NCBI GenBank assembly: GCA_029256485.1 | Contig: JAQSXU010000005.1 | Coordinates: 1 to 64,000, forward strand | DNA from: Clostridiaceae bacterium | Lineage (GTDB): Bacteria; Bacillota_A; Clostridia; Clostridiales; Clostridiaceae | DNA: 64,000 nucleotides | Direction of reading: 5' to 3' | Part shown: positions 52,328 to 61,484 of the stretch, piece after piece | Layout of the letters: each line of letters starts with the position of its first letter | Numbering within the stretch: the first letter of the stretch is position 1 | The notes under the pieces: generated by a model | Told to the model about the DNA's origin: nothing | Databases searched by the model: none | The model's input: only the letters and a program-made list of their open reading frames with translations | Position numbers and translations under genes: made by a program

Positions 52328-54452
52328 CTTTTAATAATTTTTCAAAGTCATCCTTTGGTATCGGCTTACTAAATAAAAAGCCTTGAGCCATCTCACAGTT
52401 ATGCTTTTTAAGATAATTCAGTTGATCTATATTTTCTACACCTTCTGCAATAATATAAAGATTTAGTTTATGTGCCAATTCAATAATTGCTCGGGCAATA
52501 ATTTCTTCTATGGAATCTTCAATTACGTTATTTAAAAATGATTTGTCAATTTTAAGAACATCTATTGGAAATACCTTTAAATAATTAAGTGATGAATATC
52601 CAGTACCAAAATCATCTAGAGAAACGTGAATTCCCATATTTCTTAGTTTATTAAGCATTTTAATGGAAAAGTTAAAATCAAGCATAACTATACTCTCAGT
52701 TATTTCAATATTAAGCCATTTAGGGTCTAACCCTGTTTCACAAAGTATTTCTTCAATTGTCTCCACCAGGTTTTGCTGATCAAACTGCTTTGCTGAAAGA
52801 TTTACTGATACTCTAAGAGGAGAAAACCCCATTTTTTGCCACTCAGCATTTTGTTTGCATGCATCAAATAATACTTTTTTGCCAATCTCTATTATTAGTC
52901 CTGTTTCTTCAGCTAAAGAGATAAATTCTAAAGGAGGAATAATGCCTTTTTTAGGATGAAGCCATCTTACTAATGCTTCCATGCCTGTTAGATTCCCAGT
53001 GGATAAATCTATTAGAGGCTGGTAATAGACTAAAAATTCATCATTTTTAATGCCTTTAATTAAATCTCTTTCCAACTTTAACTTTTTAGAGATTTTAGTG
53101 TTCATTTCTTTTGAGTAAAACTTATATCTTTTTTTACCGCTTTCTTTAGCATAATACATAGCAATATCAGAATTTTTAAGAAGTTCATTAAAACTATATC
53201 CATCTTTAGGGTATATGGCTATACCAATGCTGGCAGAAATGGAGATTTCTTTTCCTTTTATATTTATAGGCTGCTTGAAAATGTTCAGTATTTTTTGCGC
53301 ATTATTTACTATATCTTCCATATAAAAAGCGTCTCTGTGTAAAAAAATAAACTCATCTCCGCCAAATCTTGAACAATCATTTAAAATACTTATCTTATCT
53401 TTGATTAAAATACTTATTTCTTTTAACAGCGCATCGCCAATATCATGACCTAAAGTATCGTTTACAGACTTAAAATTATCTATATCCATAAAAAGCAAAG
53501 CAAAGCTTTCATTTTTATCTTTACAGATAAGTATTTGATCTTCTACAATCTTTTCCATTAATGACCTATTGGGTAAACCTGTAAGCTGATCATAATATGC
53601 CATTTTTTTTATAACTTCATCATCATTCTTTTTTTTAGTCACATCAGTAATTGACCCTGCAATTCTTATTGGACTTCCCAATGTATCATAAACAGCTTTT
53701 CCCCTAATTAAAATCCACTTAAATGTACCAAGCTTAGTCTTTATTCTGCACTCATAAGAGTAAAATGGCGTTTTTTGAGTTATATGTTCTTTTATAACTT
53801 CCTTGAATGATAATAAATCTTTAGGATAGCACAGTAAATTTAAACAATCTATGTAGCTGATTTTTTCATCTTCATTTATATCCAGCATTTCTCTAAACTG
53901 TTTTGAAGTATAAAATTCTAAAGTTGATAAGTTCATATCCCAGAGTCCATCATTTGCACCTTCAAAGGCAAGTCTATAACGTTCCTCACTTATACTTAGA
54001 TCCTTTTCCATATTTTTCAATTGGGTTATATTCATTCCCATTGATATGCAATAACTTAAATTTTCTTTACTATCATACATTAGACAGTTTGACCATAGCA
54101 CGTTAATATAACTTCCGTCTTTGCAGCGCAAAATATCTTCCTGTTCACCACCAACAGTACCTTTATTCATCATAATAAAAAAAGAATCCATACATAAATT
54201 AATTGATTCATCAGCTATTGTGTGTCTCCACTTCTGACCAAGAACTTCCTCTTCAGAAAATCCAGTAACTTCTTGAGCATATCTATTAAATTTTATTAAA
54301 TCACCATTAGGACACCAAGCATTGATTATGATATTTGCATTATCAACAACATTTAATGAGAACTTTCTAGCTTCACAATAGTTTTCATTGCCAAATTTGC
54401 ATTTAATTAAATTTTCAAATAATTCATGGGTAAGCTTTTTATCATATTTCAT
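52305..54452 (-). CDS. PAS-GGDEF-EAL cyclic di-GMP signalling protein
   Basis: A 715-residue soluble protein: two PAS/PAC domains (about 20-140 and 150-275), GGDEF domain (about 290-450) and EAL domain (about 460-710). Both catalytic sites look intact: SRFGGDEFIFLH, and GMEALVRWLHP, ITESIVMLD, DDFGTGYSSL, KIDKSFL and AEGVEN. It can therefore make or degrade c-di-GMP, with PAS sensing choosing. ATG 54452 with CGAGGTGTAAAA is preferred; the in-frame 54506 start has no site. It has no membrane segment. Confidence 0.92.
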   Translation of the reverse strand: MKYDKKLTHELFENLIKCKFGNENYCEARKFSLNVVDNANIIINAWCPNGDLIKFNRYAQEVTGFSEEEVLGQKWRHTIADESINLCMDSFFIMMNKGTVGGEQEDILRCKDGSYINVLWSNCLMYDSKENLSYCISMGMNITQLKNMEKDLSISEERYRLAFEGANDGLWDMNLSTLEFYTSKQFREMLDINEDEKISYIDCLNLLCYPKDLLSFKEVIKEHITQKTPFYSYECRIKTKLGTFKWILIRGKAVYDTLGSPIRIAGSITDVTKKKNDDEVIKKMAYYDQLTGLPNRSLMEKIVEDQILICKDKNESFALLFMDIDNFKSVNDTLGHDIGDALLKEISILIKDKISILNDCSRFGGDEFIFLHRDAFYMEDIVNNAQKILNIFKQPINIKGKEISISASIGIAIYPKDGYSFNELLKNSDIAMYYAKESGKKRYKFYSKEMNTKISKKLKLERDLIKGIKNDEFLVYYQPLIDLSTGNLTGMEALVRWLHPKKGIIPPLEFISLAEETGLIIEIGKKVLFDACKQNAEWQKMGFSPLRVSVNLSAKQFDQQNLVETIEEILCETGLDPKWLNIEITESIVMLDFNFSIKMLNKLRNMGIHVSLDDFGTGYSSLNYLKVFPIDVLKIDKSFLNNVIEDSIEEIIARAIIELAHKLNLYIIAEGVENIDQLNYLKKHNCEMAQGFLFSKPIPKDDFEKLLKDTAWVCK

Positions 54453-54689
54453 TTTTACACCTCGTTTTAAAAAAATGTAACAACTCCTAACTATAATTAT
54501 TAACAAATATATTATATTATCTATATAATAATGCTATTAATAACATTTATCAATAAAAAACTGGTATTATTATAGAAAAATATGTAGAAATTTACCATTA
54601 AAAGGAATAGGATATATATAGTTATAATGATAAAATAAAAATATAAACTCATAATGCTTATATTAAAGTATTAAAAGGAAGTAAGATAA

Positions 54690-55862
54690 ATGTTAAATAA
54701 AAATAATTATTTTAATAACAGCCTTCCAGCAATCAAAATTATAGGTCATGCAAAATGCACAGGATGTTTTGGTTGTGTTAATGGATGCAAATTTAATGCC
54801 ATTGAAATGAAGCTATCTGAACATGGATTTTATGAACCTAAAATTGACGAAAATAAATGTAAAAATTGTGGATTGTGTCAGAACAATTGCCCAATTATTA
54901 ACAGTAAATCAGATAACTTTTCTAAGAATAAAATTAAAGTTTATGCTGCATATTCTACTAATGATAAGATAAGGCTTGATAGTTCCTCCGGAGGAGTTTT
55001 TACAGAAATTGCGGAAAGGTTTATTGAAAATAATGGTGTGGTATTTGGCGCAGCATGGACAGATAATTTAAGTGTACAACATATTGCTGTAAGAAATAAA
55101 CAGGATATAGAAAAGCTGAGAGGTTCCAAGTATATTCAAAGTAATTTACATAATATATATTCTAAAGTTTTAGAAATAATAAACAATGAAGAAAAAAAGA
55201 TATTGTTCACTGGGACACCATGTCAGGTTGCGGCATTAAAGACCTTTACAAATAGTGAAAATTTAGTTACTATAGATGTTTTATGTCATGGAATTCCTTC
55301 AAAAATTGTTTTTGATAAGTATATTAATTATATTTCAGATAAAAGAAATGTTAACTCATATACTTTTAGAGATAAGACAAATGGATGGTCAAAGTATAGT
55401 GTGAAAATGTTAATGGATAATGGAAAGCCCTATGAATGTATTACAAGACAGGACCCATTCTTCCACGGATTTATTTGTGATCTTTATTCAAATTTAGCTT
55501 GCTATAATTGTAAATTTGCTGCAATTCCAAGAGTTGGGGATATAACCTTAGGGGACTTTTGGAAGATATCTGAGGATTTAATGGATGAAAGAGGAGTTTC
55601 TGTTGTACTTGCAAATAATAACAAAGGACAAACCCTACTAAATGAAATTGAAGTACATGGGAAAATTAAGACTTTTCCTAGAAAACTAGAAGAGGCGGTA
55701 AATGGTAATCCTAGAATCAAAAGCGAGTATTTAAAAATGAGAACAAAAAGGGAAGAAATTTTAAATAATGTTAAAAAACAAGGCTTTAAATTTATTAATG
55801 AAAACTATATAAAAAATACTAGGAGATATGTATATGATGAATTGGAAAATGAAGAAATTTAA
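54690..55862 (+). CDS. FrhB/FdhB-type iron-sulfur flavoprotein (F420 hydrogenase beta-like)
   Basis: A 390-residue protein. N-terminal double [4Fe-4S] ferredoxin region (CTGCFGCVNGCKFNAIEM and CKNCGLCQNNCP, about 25-72), then FrhB N and C domains (SSGGVFTEIAERFIENNGVV, GTPCQVAALK, CHGIPSK, YNCKFAAIPRVGDITLGDFW). Relatives without F420 partners occur in polysaccharide loci and as stand-alone oxidoreductases in Clostridia. It overlaps the next gene by 29 bp. Confidence 0.87.
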   Translation: MLNKNNYFNNSLPAIKIIGHAKCTGCFGCVNGCKFNAIEMKLSEHGFYEPKIDENKCKNCGLCQNNCPIINSKSDNFSKNKIKVYAAYSTNDKIRLDSSSGGVFTEIAERFIENNGVVFGAAWTDNLSVQHIAVRNKQDIEKLRGSKYIQSNLHNIYSKVLEIINNEEKKILFTGTPCQVAALKTFTNSENLVTIDVLCHGIPSKIVFDKYINYISDKRNVNSYTFRDKTNGWSKYSVKMLMDNGKPYECITRQDPFFHGFICDLYSNLACYNCKFAAIPRVGDITLGDFWKISEDLMDERGVSVVLANNNKGQTLLNEIEVHGKIKTFPRKLEEAVNGNPRIKSEYLKMRTKREEILNNVKKQGFKFINENYIKNTRRYVYDELENEEI

Positions 55863-56286
55863 TGAACTGAATGTAAAAGAAATATATGAAATATTAAAGT
55901 TAAGAAACCAAGTATTCATCGTTGAACAGCAGTGCCCATATTTAGACTGTGATGGCAAGGATATGAAGGCATATCATTTATTCCAAGAAAATAATAATGA
56001 AATTGCTGCTTATTTGAGAATACTTGAAAAGGGAGTTTCATACAATGAAATATCAATTGGAAGAGTACTGGTAAATTCTAAATATCGCGGGAAAGGATTA
56101 GCTAGACAAATGATGAAAGAGGCAATTGAATTTATAAATGACCAGCTTAATGAAAGCAATATTAGAATAGAGGCTCAGGCATATTTGATTGATTTTTATA
56201 AATCATTTGGATTTAAGCAAGTTTCACAGGTGTTTTTGGAAGATAACATTCCACATATTGAAATGCTATATATCAAAGGTAATTAA
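55834..56286 (+). CDS. ElaA-type GNAT acetyltransferase
   Basis: About 150 residues, with the ElaA features LRNQVFIVEQQCPYLDCDGK, AYHLF, the acetyl-CoA loop IGRVLVNSKYRGKGLARQMM and FYKSFGFKQVS. Three in-frame ATGs (55828, 55834, 55837) follow AGGAGAT; spacing favours 55834. Substrate unknown. Translation is probably coupled to the preceding iron-sulfur protein. Confidence 0.87.
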   Translation: MMNWKMKKFNELNVKEIYEILKLRNQVFIVEQQCPYLDCDGKDMKAYHLFQENNNEIAAYLRILEKGVSYNEISIGRVLVNSKYRGKGLARQMMKEAIEFINDQLNESNIRIEAQAYLIDFYKSFGFKQVSQVFLEDNIPHIEMLYIKGN

Positions 56287-56309
56287 AGAATTAAAAAATG
56301 GGGGTAAAT

Positions 56310-57188
56310 ATGATAATTAAAAGCTATAATAGGACGAATGAAAAAATTATAAGGGAAATAAGAGAATTAGAAAGAATTTGCAAAAAGTATGATGGAATTA
56401 AAAAAGATATATATTTAGATTACTCAATTAACTTTAATGATAAAATGGAAAGCTTGTTTTTACTTTATGAACATAAAAAACTAATAAGCTTAATTTCAAT
56501 GTTTGTACCAACTCAAAGAGAAGCCGAAATATCCGCATACACTTTGCCTGAGTACAGGCAAAATGGATATTTTAAGGAGCTGCTTTCAAAGGCAGTAGCT
56601 GAGCTGCAAAAGTATAATGTTTTAGATTTTTTATTTGTCTGCGAATCACAGTCCAAAAATGCCAAGAAAGTTATAGAAAAGTTGGGGGGTAAGTATGATT
56701 TTACAGAATATCTTCTAAGATATAATAAATTAAATATAGATATCAGAAATTTACCAATAAATTCAGTAGAGTTATACGAAGCAAATTTAAAGGATACTGA
56801 AACACTAATTAATATGAGTAAGGAAATATTTCATGATAGTTATGAAGAGGCAGAAAGCTTTGTGTCAAAAACTTTTAATTCCGATACAAGGCGTCAATAT
56901 ATAGCTACTGTAAATAATGAGCCAGTTGGAATGTGTTCCGTAAACTTTGAAGATAAGGAGTCATCTATATTTGGATTAGGAATTTTGCCAGAGTATCAGG
57001 GAAATGGTTATGGTAAGCAGATGCTTAATTTAATATTAAGAAATACAGCTGAAGAAAATATAAAAAATATTTTTATTGAAGTTGACAGTACAAATGAAAA
57101 AGCCTTTAATTTGTATAAAAATAATGGATTTGAAATAGAAGTAGCTTTTGAATACTACAGAAAAGGGACTTTTAAAACATCATATTAA
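56310..57188 (+). CDS. tandem GNAT acetyltransferase
   Basis: A 292-residue protein with two GNAT folds. The N-terminal half is degenerate (ISAYTLPEYRQNGYFKELLS, about 78). The C-terminal one keeps a clear acetyl-CoA loop (GLGILPEYQGNGYGKQMLNL, about 225) and VDSTNEKAFNLYKNNGF. ATG 56310 with GGGGG is chosen over 56298. It follows the ElaA-like gene by 23 bp. Substrate unknown. Confidence 0.87.
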   Translation: MIIKSYNRTNEKIIREIRELERICKKYDGIKKDIYLDYSINFNDKMESLFLLYEHKKLISLISMFVPTQREAEISAYTLPEYRQNGYFKELLSKAVAELQKYNVLDFLFVCESQSKNAKKVIEKLGGKYDFTEYLLRYNKLNIDIRNLPINSVELYEANLKDTETLINMSKEIFHDSYEEAESFVSKTFNSDTRRQYIATVNNEPVGMCSVNFEDKESSIFGLGILPEYQGNGYGKQMLNLILRNTAEENIKNIFIEVDSTNEKAFNLYKNNGFEIEVAFEYYRKGTFKTSY

Positions 57189-57200
57189 ATTGATTACTTG

Positions 57201-57233
57201 GAAAAAGCAGAGGCTAAAAACCTCTGCTTTTTC
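57201..57233. terminator. bidirectional terminator
   Basis: A 13-bp perfect stem GAAAAAGCAGAGG / CCTCTGCTTTTTC with a 7-nt loop between convergent genes. Confidence 0.9.
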
Positions 57234-57723
57234 ATTCTGTTGTATTTTCTGTTCCGTTAAATAGTTTATAGGGATTGTTTCTAATTGCAAAAAGAAAAAA
57301 TGGTGATAGTAAACCTAAGGTTATAATAGTGAGTATGGTTAATACAATAAAGTATTGAGAATAGCTTTTATAAATAATAAATAATGCATAAAATGTAAAT
57401 AGTAATGTTACTACTGACACAAATCTTGAAATTCCAGAAGAGCTTCCTATAATAATTGAGCATAAAAATTCTAAAACTGCAAGACCTAGCATAATATACT
57501 CAAAATTCTTAAATTTTGAGTTCTCCTTACCTATCATTCCCAAAATGAAATAATTGCCAACGGGAATCCAGGAAAGCCATGCATTTTCAATACCCCGTCT
57601 GGATGCCATTTGGTATAAACTTAGTGAATAAAATACATAAAAAATAATAATTAATATGAAAAATACTGCCAAAAATGCTCCAATAATTGCCACCACATTA
57701 CTTGTCTCTAATAAATTATTCAT
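57232..57723 (-). CDS. small integral membrane protein of unknown function
   Basis: A 163-residue protein with four to five hydrophobic segments. It contains LYQMASRRGIENAWLSWIPVG followed by NYFILG, a pattern seen in small clostridial membrane proteins of unknown role. ATG 57723 with TTGGAGGTGATTTTCAAC is preferred to 57759. It is divergent from the PspC gene. Confidence 0.7.
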   Translation of the reverse strand: MNNLLETSNVVAIIGAFLAVFFILIIIFYVFYSLSLYQMASRRGIENAWLSWIPVGNYFILGMIGKENSKFKNFEYIMLGLAVLEFLCSIIIGSSSGISRFVSVVTLLFTFYALFIIYKSYSQYFIVLTILTIITLGLLSPFFLFAIRNNPYKLFNGTENTTE

Positions 57724-57792
57724 GTTGAAAATCACCTCCAATATTATATATATGGTCATATAGTTTCATGTATTCTCATAGTTATAATATAT

Positions 57793-58026
57793 GTGGTATA
57801 TTTGCATATAAAAGTTAAAGGGGTGATTATCATAGAAAAAAAGTTGTATTTATCTGATACAGACAAAAAAATATGTGGTGTATGTGGTGGAATGGCTGAG
57901 TATTTTGAAATGGATTCCACTATAATAAGAGTAATTTGGATAGTATTAGGACTCTGTTGGGGCAGCGGAATAATTGCGTATTTTATTTGTGCATTGGTAA
58001 TGCCTCATAAGCCTGATGAAGAATAG
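57793..58026 (+). CDS. PspC domain protein
   Basis: A small PspC-type membrane protein with KKICGVCGGMAEYFEMDSTI and one long C-terminal hydrophobic segment. The open frame extends to GTG 57793, but homologues start MEKKLYRS-like, which corresponds to ATA 57832 (ATA GAA AAA AAG TTG TAT). That ATA is 8 nt after the GGGG of AAAGGGGTGATTATC; the only nearby standard codon, GTG 57823, lies inside this site. The product would be 64 residues. PspC proteins respond to envelope stress. Confidence 0.8.
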   Translation: MVYLHIKVKGVIIIEKKLYLSDTDKKICGVCGGMAEYFEMDSTIIRVIWIVLGLCWGSGIIAYFICALVMPHKPDEE

Positions 58027-58044
58027 ATTTAATCTTAAATATTA

Positions 58045-58082
58045 TAACATCTCTTTAACTTTTTAAAGAGATGTTACTTTTT
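58045..58082 (+). terminator. terminator after the PspC gene
   Basis: A 14-bp perfect stem TAACATCTCTTTAA / TTAAAGAGATGTTA, then CTTTTTTTT. Confidence 0.9.
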
Positions 58083-58169
58083 TTAATTAAAATAATAATT
58101 TTATTATGATTATTTCTAGGCTTTTATCAATAAATTTTCGTATTACATATAAATGGAAGGAGTGGTAAA

Positions 58170-58907
58170 TTGAAAAAGATTATATTACCATGGTTATTAA
58201 TCATAATATCAGTTTTACTTGGATCATGTACTGTAAATACTCAAACTGCTGAAATAAATCAATCTGATAATCCAAATAAAACTGCAGAATTTAATACTAA
58301 AACCTTAACCAGCTACTTAAATACCAAAGGATTTGATTTAACAATAATACATGAGAAAAAAGGAGAATTTCTATCAGTTAATCCAAGTATCATTAAGATT
58401 GGTAAAGAAAATATAAGCATATATGAGTATAAAAACAATTGGTTAATGGAAAAGGAAGCTTCCAAGATAAAAGGAGATGGTTCACAGATAGGCAATGCAA
58501 TAGTGGATTGGATTGCTCCTCCCAGGTTTTATAAGAAAGATAAGATAATTACAATATATGTGGGAAGTAATATGGAAATTATCAATGCATTAAATCAGTT
58601 TTTTAGTAATTCTTTTGCAGGAGTAAAACTTCTAAGTAATGAAGAAATATTAAAGGTCGCATATGACTCTGTGCCCAAGGCTTCCAAGGATACCATAATT
58701 AATTGGAATAAAGGAAATGTTGAGAAATACTATACTAATGAAGATCATATGGTTGTAAACATGCATGATGGAAATAAGGTTAATATCAAAGCTATAAATA
58801 CTTACAAAGTAAATTTTGATAATAGTAATAATGATATTCTTGGTCCAATTATAATATACATTGAACAAAGCTCCAATAGGGTATTAGGAACTGATTTAAG
58901 AGATTAG
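58170..58907 (+). CDS. putative lipoprotein of unknown function
   Basis: A 245-residue protein starting at TTG 58170 with GGAAGGAGTGG upstream. The signal peptide MKKIILPWLLIIISVLLGSC has a lipobox LGSC (Cys 20), then a Ser/Asn/Thr linker. The body has no motif that I recognise; it may be a DUF4830-like or related small extracytoplasmic protein. It is convergent with the FlxA-like gene, 4 bp apart. Confidence 0.75.
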   Translation: MKKIILPWLLIIISVLLGSCTVNTQTAEINQSDNPNKTAEFNTKTLTSYLNTKGFDLTIIHEKKGEFLSVNPSIIKIGKENISIYEYKNNWLMEKEASKIKGDGSQIGNAIVDWIAPPRFYKKDKIITIYVGSNMEIINALNQFFSNSFAGVKLLSNEEILKVAYDSVPKASKDTIINWNKGNVEKYYTNEDHMVVNMHDGNKVNIKAINTYKVNFDNSNNDILGPIIIYIEQSSNRVLGTDLRD

Positions 58908-58911
58908 AAAA

Positions 58912-59535
58912 TTACGAAAGTGTATTTATTGTTGTATCTGTATTTGGTAAACCATCAGCCTTATTTATATTTTTATTTATTTTAGAAGATTGATTGTAAA
59001 TTTTTAAATTTGCCATATTTGCATTAATATCATTTTTGCTAACCAAGGATCTTTTTTTAGCTGCAGCTTTTGTATTTCCTCTTTCTTCATCAATATCAGC
59101 TTCTTTTTGTAGTATAGCTGATGATCCTTTTAATGAAGTTTTAATGGCACCCATTCTTTTTATATTATTATAAGCATTTGAATTATCTAATAATAAGTAA
59201 TCTTTTGCTGAATCATTTTTTCCCTTTACATTGTTACTATCAGTAATAGCTGTCTTTTTATTTGCATTTTCATCTTTATCATTATTTCTTCCAGTGTTAT
59301 CCATCTGCTTTTGCTGAATTTCAGACTCAATCCCATCAATTTGTTTTTGAAGGGGTTTAATTAAATCGTCCTTAATTTTTTGTGTGGTTTTAGTATTACT
59401 TTTTATTCTTTCAATTTCTTTTTCAATTTGTGATTTTTGAGTTTGCAGTGCTTTTATTTCATTAGTAATATCCTCGTTATTTGGAGATTTCTTATTATAT
59501 TTAATTGATGTATTATAACTAATAGAATTTATCAT
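58912..59535 (-). CDS. FlxA-like coiled-coil protein
   Basis: A 207-residue Lys/Asn-rich protein. Residues about 20-78 form a strong coiled coil (EIKALQTQKSQIEKEIERIK, LQKQIDGIESEIQQKQ) typical of FlxA-like proteins (PF14282); the rest is low-complexity and hydrophilic. There is no signal peptide. FlxA is tied to flagellar regulation in Escherichia coli, but the role in Clostridia is unknown. Confidence 0.75.
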   Translation of the reverse strand: MINSISYNTSIKYNKKSPNNEDITNEIKALQTQKSQIEKEIERIKSNTKTTQKIKDDLIKPLQKQIDGIESEIQQKQMDNTGRNNDKDENANKKTAITDSNNVKGKNDSAKDYLLLDNSNAYNNIKRMGAIKTSLKGSSAILQKEADIDEERGNTKAAAKKRSLVSKNDINANMANLKIYNQSSKINKNINKADGLPNTDTTINTLS

Positions 59536-59694
59536 GTCTTTATTTACCTCCCATGAAGTTTATTAATATATATATCGCTGTATATAGAAAAAAGTGAATA
59601 TATTACAGCAAAAATATATACATTTTTTTTCATTTATGGAATACTGACCTTGTTAAAAAAATATATATTAATATTTATTTATTGAGGTGTTATT

Positions 59695-60130
59695 ATGATA
59701 TATAAAATATTTTTATGGGAATCTTTTGGCGTAATTTTTATATCATCAATAGGAGCCATTTTACATTTTACTTATGAATGTTCACATGAATATAAGCCTT
59801 TGCCACTTATTTCCGCTGTAAATGAAAGTACCTGGGAACATTTGAAAATCGCCTTTTGGCCAACATTAATATATTCCATATTGGAGTATATTCCTCTTTC
59901 AAAAATAACAAATAATTTTATCATATCAAAAGCCGCATGTATGATTGTTATTCCAATTTCAATAATTATACTGTTTTATTCATACACAAAAGTGTTAGGA
60001 CGAAACTTCCTTAGCAATGTTTGCAATAGTGATTCTTGTTATTCAGTTCTCCTTGTTTACTTTTTTTCCACCTAAATTATTAATCTTTAAGGATCCTGTT
60101 AAAGGAGGATATGGTATATATGAAAAATAA
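59695..60130 (+). pseudogene. broken DUF6512-like membrane protein gene
   Basis: The first frame (ATG 59695, AGGTG site) gives a membrane protein with HFTYECSHEYKPLPLISAVN and ESTWEHLKIAFWPTLIYS. At about 60005-60012 the meaning shifts to the +1 frame, which reads LAMFAIVILVIQFSLFTFF, then FKDPVKGGYGIYEK and a stop at 60130, the usual C-terminus. About 35 central residues also seem to be lost. An internal deletion plus frameshift is the simplest reading; a sequencing error alone would not explain the missing part. Confidence 0.65.
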
Positions 60131-60222
60131 AATTTTTTATCTAAAAAATTATTGATTCTTGTATTTTCCTGAATATATTATTCTGATATGCACATACTAT
60201 TTCCATAGAGAGGTGATTTGCC

Positions 60223-60270
60223 ATGGGAGAAGATTTGATTGACAATTATTTAAGGTTAGTCCGAAAATAA
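60223..60270 (+). other. 15-codon open frame with a strong ribosome binding site
   Basis: AGAGAGGTGATTTGCC precedes ATG 60223 and MGEDLIDNYLRLVRK, then TAA. It may be the surviving start of a truncated gene or a small peptide. I cannot assign it. Confidence 0.3.
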
Positions 60271-60302
60271 TTTCATAGTTTCCATACGTTCACTAATCTT
60301 GA

Positions 60303-60338
60303 TGTCAGGGGATTTTTATATTCCCTGGCTTTATTTAA
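60303..60338 (+). terminator. possible terminator
   Basis: GTCAGGG / CCCTGGC around a 13-nt AT-rich loop, followed by TTTATTTAA. From here to about 60480 I see only AT-rich sequence and a 27-codon hydrophobic frame (60354-60437) without a ribosome binding site. Confidence 0.5.
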
Positions 60339-60499
60339 TAAACTTATTTTATTATGATTATTGCAGTATTCTTTGAGATGATTACCGTAATTTATATAGT
60401 TGTGATACTTAGAAAATGCAGAGATGTATTAGATTGAGTATTGCGTGTATGTAAAATCTATGATAATATTAAAGCAATTAAAAAAGTGGATACTTTAAT

Positions 60500-60597
60500 G
60501 TTAAGAGGGAGTAACTGCCTATAATGGTGATAAAGTCAACATACTGGCCTTTGGCCTGGCTTTATCGTGGCTGATTTCAGTCAAGTGAGACTTTTAA
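60500..60597 (+). promoter_or_regulatory. yybP-ykoY manganese riboswitch
   Basis: The 5' element TTAAGAGGGAGTAACTGCC and the 3' element TTTCAGTCAAGTGAGACTTT are the conserved halves of the yybP-ykoY aptamer, with a variable hairpin (ACTGGCCTTTGGCCTGG) between. This RNA binds Mn2+ and turns on manganese efflux genes. The gene downstream is of the UPF0016/GDT1 family, one of its known targets. Confidence 0.88.
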
Positions 60598-60636
60598 CAC
60601 AATGGTTCTATCATTGTGCTTGAGGTCTTTTTTAGT
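60586..60636 (+). terminator. expression-platform terminator of the manganese riboswitch
   Basis: AGAC...ACACAATG / CATTGTG...GGTCT stem with the 5' arm shared with the aptamer's 3' strand, followed by TTTTTT. Mn2+ binding would keep the arm in the aptamer and allow read-through. Confidence 0.75.
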
Positions 60637-60737
60637 GTAATTTTTTATGCTGAAGAAGATTTTTGGCAGGATAGAATTTTATTGTGTTATAGGTCTTTTT
60701 TATTTATATATAACATTAATTTCGAGGGGGTCATTAA

Positions 60738-61445
60738 ATGACAGCGTTAACTAAAGCATTACTTTTAGTAGTTGTAGCAGAAATGGGGGATAAAACCCAA
60801 TTGTTAGCTATGGCTATGGCCAGTAAGTACAAGGTAAAGCAGGTAATGGCAGGAGTATTTGTAGCAACAATTTTAAACCACGGTCTTGCTGTAGCACTTG
60901 GCAGTTACCTAAGCACTTCTATACCAATGAATACAGTGAAAATGGTGGCAGCAGTATCATTCTTGGTTTTTGGACTTTGGACTTTAAGGGGAGATAAAAT
61001 TGATGAAGAAGATGAAAAAAACAGTAAGTTTGGACCTATAATCACTGTGGCAATAGCTTTTTTCCTGGCTGAGATGGGAGACAAAACTCAACTTATGACA
61101 ATAGCAATATCAGCTCAAGGCAATCAGCCTTTATTTATATTAACTGGTACTACTATAGGTATGCTAATTGCAGACAGTATAGGAATAATAGGAGGTGCCT
61201 GGATGTGTAAACATATTCCTGAAAAATACATAAAATGGTCTGCAGGAATTATATTTATGTTATTTGGAACAATTACTATTTATAATGCTGTGCCACAAGG
61301 GTTTATCAACCCAATAAATATAATTTTATACTTTTTAATGCTTGCAGCCTTAATATATATAGCTGGTGTTAAATTTGCATATGGCAATGAAGCATGTAAT
61401 ATAGTATTAAAGAAAGACAATCTTGCAAAGGAAAATGGTAAATAA
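60738..61445 (+). CDS. GDT1/TMEM165 (UPF0016) family manganese exporter
   Basis: A 235-residue membrane protein with six hydrophobic segments and two copies of the family motif: VVAEMGDKTQLLAMAMA (about 12) and LAEMGDKTQLMTIAIS (about 116). These E-x-G-D-K-T motifs line the cation path in this family of Mn2+/Ca2+ transporters. GAGGGGG precedes the ATG. The upstream manganese riboswitch supports Mn2+ export. Confidence 0.93.
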   Translation: MTALTKALLLVVVAEMGDKTQLLAMAMASKYKVKQVMAGVFVATILNHGLAVALGSYLSTSIPMNTVKMVAAVSFLVFGLWTLRGDKIDEEDEKNSKFGPIITVAIAFFLAEMGDKTQLMTIAISAQGNQPLFILTGTTIGMLIADSIGIIGGAWMCKHIPEKYIKWSAGIIFMLFGTITIYNAVPQGFINPINIILYFLMLAALIYIAGVKFAYGNEACNIVLKKDNLAKENGK

Positions 61446-61484
61446 TTTGCAGCTTACTGGTGATCTGATATCTTGAGGTGATTT

